Below are positions 61,139 to 64,000 of a stretch of 64,000 nt of DNA, piece after piece. Source of the stretch: Guillardia theta CCMP2712 (Eukaryota > Cryptophyceae > Pyrenomonadales > Geminigeraceae). The position numbers were made by a program, and so were the translations under genes. How positions within the stretch are numbered: the stretch's first letter is position 1; every line of letters starts with the position of its first letter. The DNA lies in assembly GCF_000315625.1 (NCBI RefSeq), contig NW_005434582.1:56706-120705 (forward strand), in the 5' to 3' direction. The notes under the pieces were generated by a model, which saw only the letters and a list, made by a program, of their open reading frames with translations, was not told the origin of the DNA and did not search any database.

Positions 61139-61880
61139 CTGCGAGGGCACCTTCGCTACGCTTCCATCGTAGCCACAGGAATCTCGCGGCCCACATGCTC
61201 CTTTGTGTGAACACCTTGTTCTTGCTTTTGCTCGTCCTCGTCCTCTTCCTCCTCCTCCTCCGCTGTTTGCTCACCGGATACCTCAGGGGCTATCCTGATC
61301 CTCGGCAAGGGCGAGAGAACATCAAAGGACATGTCACGTTCGCGACAGGCAAGGGCGTGAGAATAGAGACGGCAAGCTGAGGATGATGAGAGAATGCGAA
61401 CAAACACTCCTAGAGTGCGTCGCATGCTTGAGATTCCTCGAGACAGAGTTGTGAATGTGTAATATCGCTGTATCATCATGTAAGCTAGAGAAAGAAATGT
61501 ATGATCTTGTAACAAACAAACATAAAGATAGATTAAATGTTGTGAGATAATGAATGAGAGTACACTGCAGAAGATTTCCAGAATTGCGCATCTTGCTTTT
61601 CACTGCTGGAATGCAGTGCTATTGCCATTATTCCAGTTCTGTCCGAAGATTCAGATTTCACAGACAACAAGGTTTGTATACTTTGAAGATAGAAAAGGCA
61701 TGCAGAGGGATTGCAGGATGGGAGGCAAATGAAATCAAACAATAAGAATAAACAGAGAACGAGCAAAAGGAAAGGAAATGAAGGAAACAGCAGCAGGGGA
61801 GAGAGCAACATGCCGTGAGGATGGTTGCAATTGTGTGTGATTGATAAGAGTGATGATAGATATCCAGATGTTTCTTCTTC
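61139..61880. other. Intergenic spacer between convergent genes
   Basis: The 61200-61260 stretch is CTC-rich. Nothing else is recognisable. Confidence 0.4.
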
Positions 61881-63873
61881 TCATGCTCTCACCTCTCTAG
61901 CCTCGTCACTTCCTTGCCCTCGGACCGAGTCGATGGTGGCGAAGGTTCCCCGGGCTGGCTGACTCTGAGCACCAGCAGCAGCAGCGGAGGAGGAGGAGGA
62001 GGAGGAGGAGGAGGAGGAGGAAGTATCCTCTTTGCTGTTGCTGGAGCCGAAGAGGAAGGAGAGGCCCCAGGCGATCCAGCCTTGCTTCTGCTGCTTCTGC
62101 TCCTCCTCCCGCTCAAGGACTATGAGCGCTGCGTTGGGGGTTAGACCCAGCTCCTTCCTGGTTGACCAGTCAATGGAAGGAGAGAAAGGAGGAAAGATTA
62201 CATGGTCCTGTTGCTATGCTCCTTTCTCGTGAGCTCACGCTTGGGATAGGACTGAGAGGCGATCAGAGGCAAAGCAGGAGGAGGACAGGAGACAGGAAGG
62301 AGAGGAAAGAGATTGTACGAAGAAGATTGAGTTGAGAGGAGGCGAGGAGAGGGAAGAAGTGGAGAGGGAAGGAGAGAAGGAGGAAGATGGCAGGCAAACG
62401 AGGCAAAGGAAGCAAAGAAGGAAGGAAATAAGGAAAGGGCGCAAAAAGGAGACGACAGGAACAGGAGAGGGGAGGGAAAGGGAGGGGAGGGGAGGAGGAG
62501 AGGAGAGGAGAGAGGAAAGGACGGGAGGAGCACCTGTACAAAGATCAACTTCTTCTTGTCTGCCTCCACACTACCCGGCAGGTCCTGGACGAAATCGAAG
62601 GCTCCTCCCAGCACTTCATCTGACAACAGCTGAGCGACTTGCTAACCCCAGCTGGTGCCCACCTGCTTCAAACTCTCGACGGACTGTCGAACCATCGGCG
62701 AAACGAAACAGGAGGACGGCACAGGAGGACGAGGTCTGTCCGGTGCTCTTCTCCTCCGGCACGCTCGCTTGGGAGCTTGGCAAGGTTCAACTAGATGAGG
62801 AGGAGGGGGAGGAGGAGGAGGAGGAGAAAGGAGGAGGAGAAAGGATGAGGAGGAGAAAGGAGGAGGAGGAGACCTGGAGGGTTCGGACAGTTTAGCTTTC
62901 TTGGTTTGATTCTCGTCCCTGCTCGCATCACTGAGATCAGAACAAGATACATCTCCATGCTGGAAGCAGAAGGAGCGGGGCGATGCAGAACACCTGTCCG
63001 CGTCATCTTGATTGTTCTTCTCCCTCATCTCCATCTGCCATGCCTCCCGTCATCTACAGCATCTCCACTCCTCCTCCCGCTCACCTTCTTACTCTCAACG
63101 CCCACCTCCTTCCTGTACCATGGCGGCGCGCACTCCAGCAAGCACTCGATCATCTGGGGACGAGGACAGGCATGTTCAGCAAGCATCCTCATCATCTACT
63201 TCCTCCCACCATCGTGTCGCCGATCTTGACGTCATGGGTCTCGCACAGAGTCTTCATAATACCTCCATCCTTGTCCACCATCTGCAGCTCGTCTCAATCT
63301 TCTTGATATTGTCGCGTCCACAACAGACCTGAATGGTCGGAGTATGATCCACTTGCGTTGCCTGCCTCTCCCCTTCACTCAAGGTCTTCTCCTCCTCCTC
63401 CTCCTCCTCCTCCTCCTCCTCCTCTCCTCCTCCTCCTCTCCCTCTTCCTCCTCCTCCTCCTCCTCCTCCTCGACCACCACCTTCATTCTGCTCTCATCCT
63501 CCTTCGCCTCCTCTCCACCAGCCGCTCCTCCTCCTCACCTTTGCATACTTCCCTCCCTCGCTGGTGTCGACATTCAGTCGTACTGCGACTACACACCTGC
63601 ACCATCACCATATTCAGCGCCATGTCGTCGCAGCATGTCGATCAGGAGAGTCTTGCTTCACCTTTCCATGATCTTGACGATGTCCTGGTTGCTCCACAGA
63701 GTCTCCTCCATGCGCTCTACAGCCTCGTCGTCGAAGTCGCCATGGAGCAGAGCAAGAACAATCTTGTCCTCCTGCATCACGTACATCACCCTGTCGTCTG
63801 ACCCGCTCGCTCTGACCTGGCCTGCGCACTCGAGCGCCTCGCTGAGACTATCTTTGAAGGAGATGGCGGACAT
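61881..63873 (-). CDS. UBX-domain protein (UBXN4/erasin-like), multi-exon
   Basis: On the - strand, exon 63873-63662 reads MSAISFKDSLSEALECAGQV and IVLALLHGDFDDEAVERMEE, followed by 63596-63549 (CVVAVRLNVDTSEGGK). This has the thioredoxin-like layout found at the start of UBXN4-type proteins. The UBX domain is spread over later exons: SCAVLLFRFADGSTVRREFE, LLSDEVLGGAFDFVQDLPGS and LGLTPNAALIVLEREEE. The C-terminal part has WIAWGLSFLFGSS, a Ser run from a TCC repeat, and GTFATIDSVRGQGSDEAREV. UBX domains dock on the p97/Cdc48 ATPase; UBXN4 works in ER-associated degradation. Middle exons (63300-62900) are only partly resolved. MSAIS directly follows a CCAG, so an upstream exon outside the window is possible. 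Confidence 0.72.
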
Positions 63874-63900
63874 CTGGCAACAGCATCAGCATGCGAGGCA

Positions 63901-64000
63901 GAAAACGAGCGAATACGAGCATGCCGGGGGAGAGGAAGGAAGCCTCGCTCGTTCGCTGGTTCCTTCCCCTCCCTCGGCATGCTCGTATTGGCTCGTTTTC
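63901..64000. repeat. 40-bp inverted repeat with 20-bp loop
   Basis: 63901-63940 and 63961-64000 are reverse complements at 37 of 40 positions. The arms begin GAAAACGAGC and contain AATACGAGCATGCCG. The right arm reaches the window edge, so it may be longer. Confidence 0.95.

Overview
The window looks like nuclear DNA of a photosynthetic eukaryote, most likely a cryptophyte alga (Guillardia theta or a close relative). Genes lie on both strands in no operon order. Most are cut into many small exons by short (roughly 45-300 nt), pyrimidine-rich GT-AG introns. Simple-sequence repeats are abundant. One long gene product begins with a signal peptide followed at once by a Phe-led transit-like stretch (V-S-S-F-T-Q), the bipartite signal used for import into a red-lineage complex plastid. 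The species name is inference; no marker gene is present.

Layout, left to right. 1-1185: 3' exons of an unknown membrane-type gene (+). 2940-6576: a 13-exon secreted protein with about five SRCR domains (+), convergent with 6787-9297, a one-exon voltage-gated, cyclic-nucleotide-channel-like K+ channel (-). 9890-14400: a very GC-rich repeat, then two palindromic gene pairs encoding four members of an unrecognised small-protein family. 14703-18299: a many-exon unknown protein (-). 20176-20644: a small signal-peptide/one-TM protein (+). 22221-25425: a 17-exon calpain-like cysteine protease (+), convergent with a U2AF-large-subunit-like splicing factor (-, 25617 to about 31000, with a 100-N assembly gap). 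32464-34152: a coiled-coil protein (+), convergent (45 bp) with a HIG1-domain protein (-, 34197-34578).

34923-42474: a 460-bp CTCCT pentamer tract followed by a tandem array of a 2.6-kb unit (two full copies and a truncated third). Each unit carries an intact two-exon gene of an unrecognised family, plus decayed copia-type reverse transcriptase sequence. 44839-47898: the standout gene, a one-exon 1019-residue protein joining a plastid-targeting leader, a cyclic-nucleotide-binding-like roll, eight EF-hand loops and a plastid terminal oxidase (PTOX). 48221-48721: a poly-Gln protein (-). 50450-53513: an F5/8 type C (discoidin) protein (-). 54340-60000: mostly repeats, including three more copies of the GC-rich element. 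60082-61138: an unknown gene (+). 61881-63873: a UBX-domain protein (-), followed by a 40-bp inverted repeat at the very end of the window.

The genes do not form one pathway. Two themes recur. First, regulatory modules are attached to, or altered in, familiar enzymes: Ca2+ and CNB-like modules on PTOX, a channel whose CNB cassette is disrupted, and a calpain whose catalytic Asn is replaced. Second, splicing looks odd at several homology-anchored junctions: a GA-AG intron, a GC-AG intron, a 25-nt intron, a pair of alternative micro-exons carrying the catalytic Cys, and junctions off by one base. All exon models here were spliced by eye and need RNA evidence.
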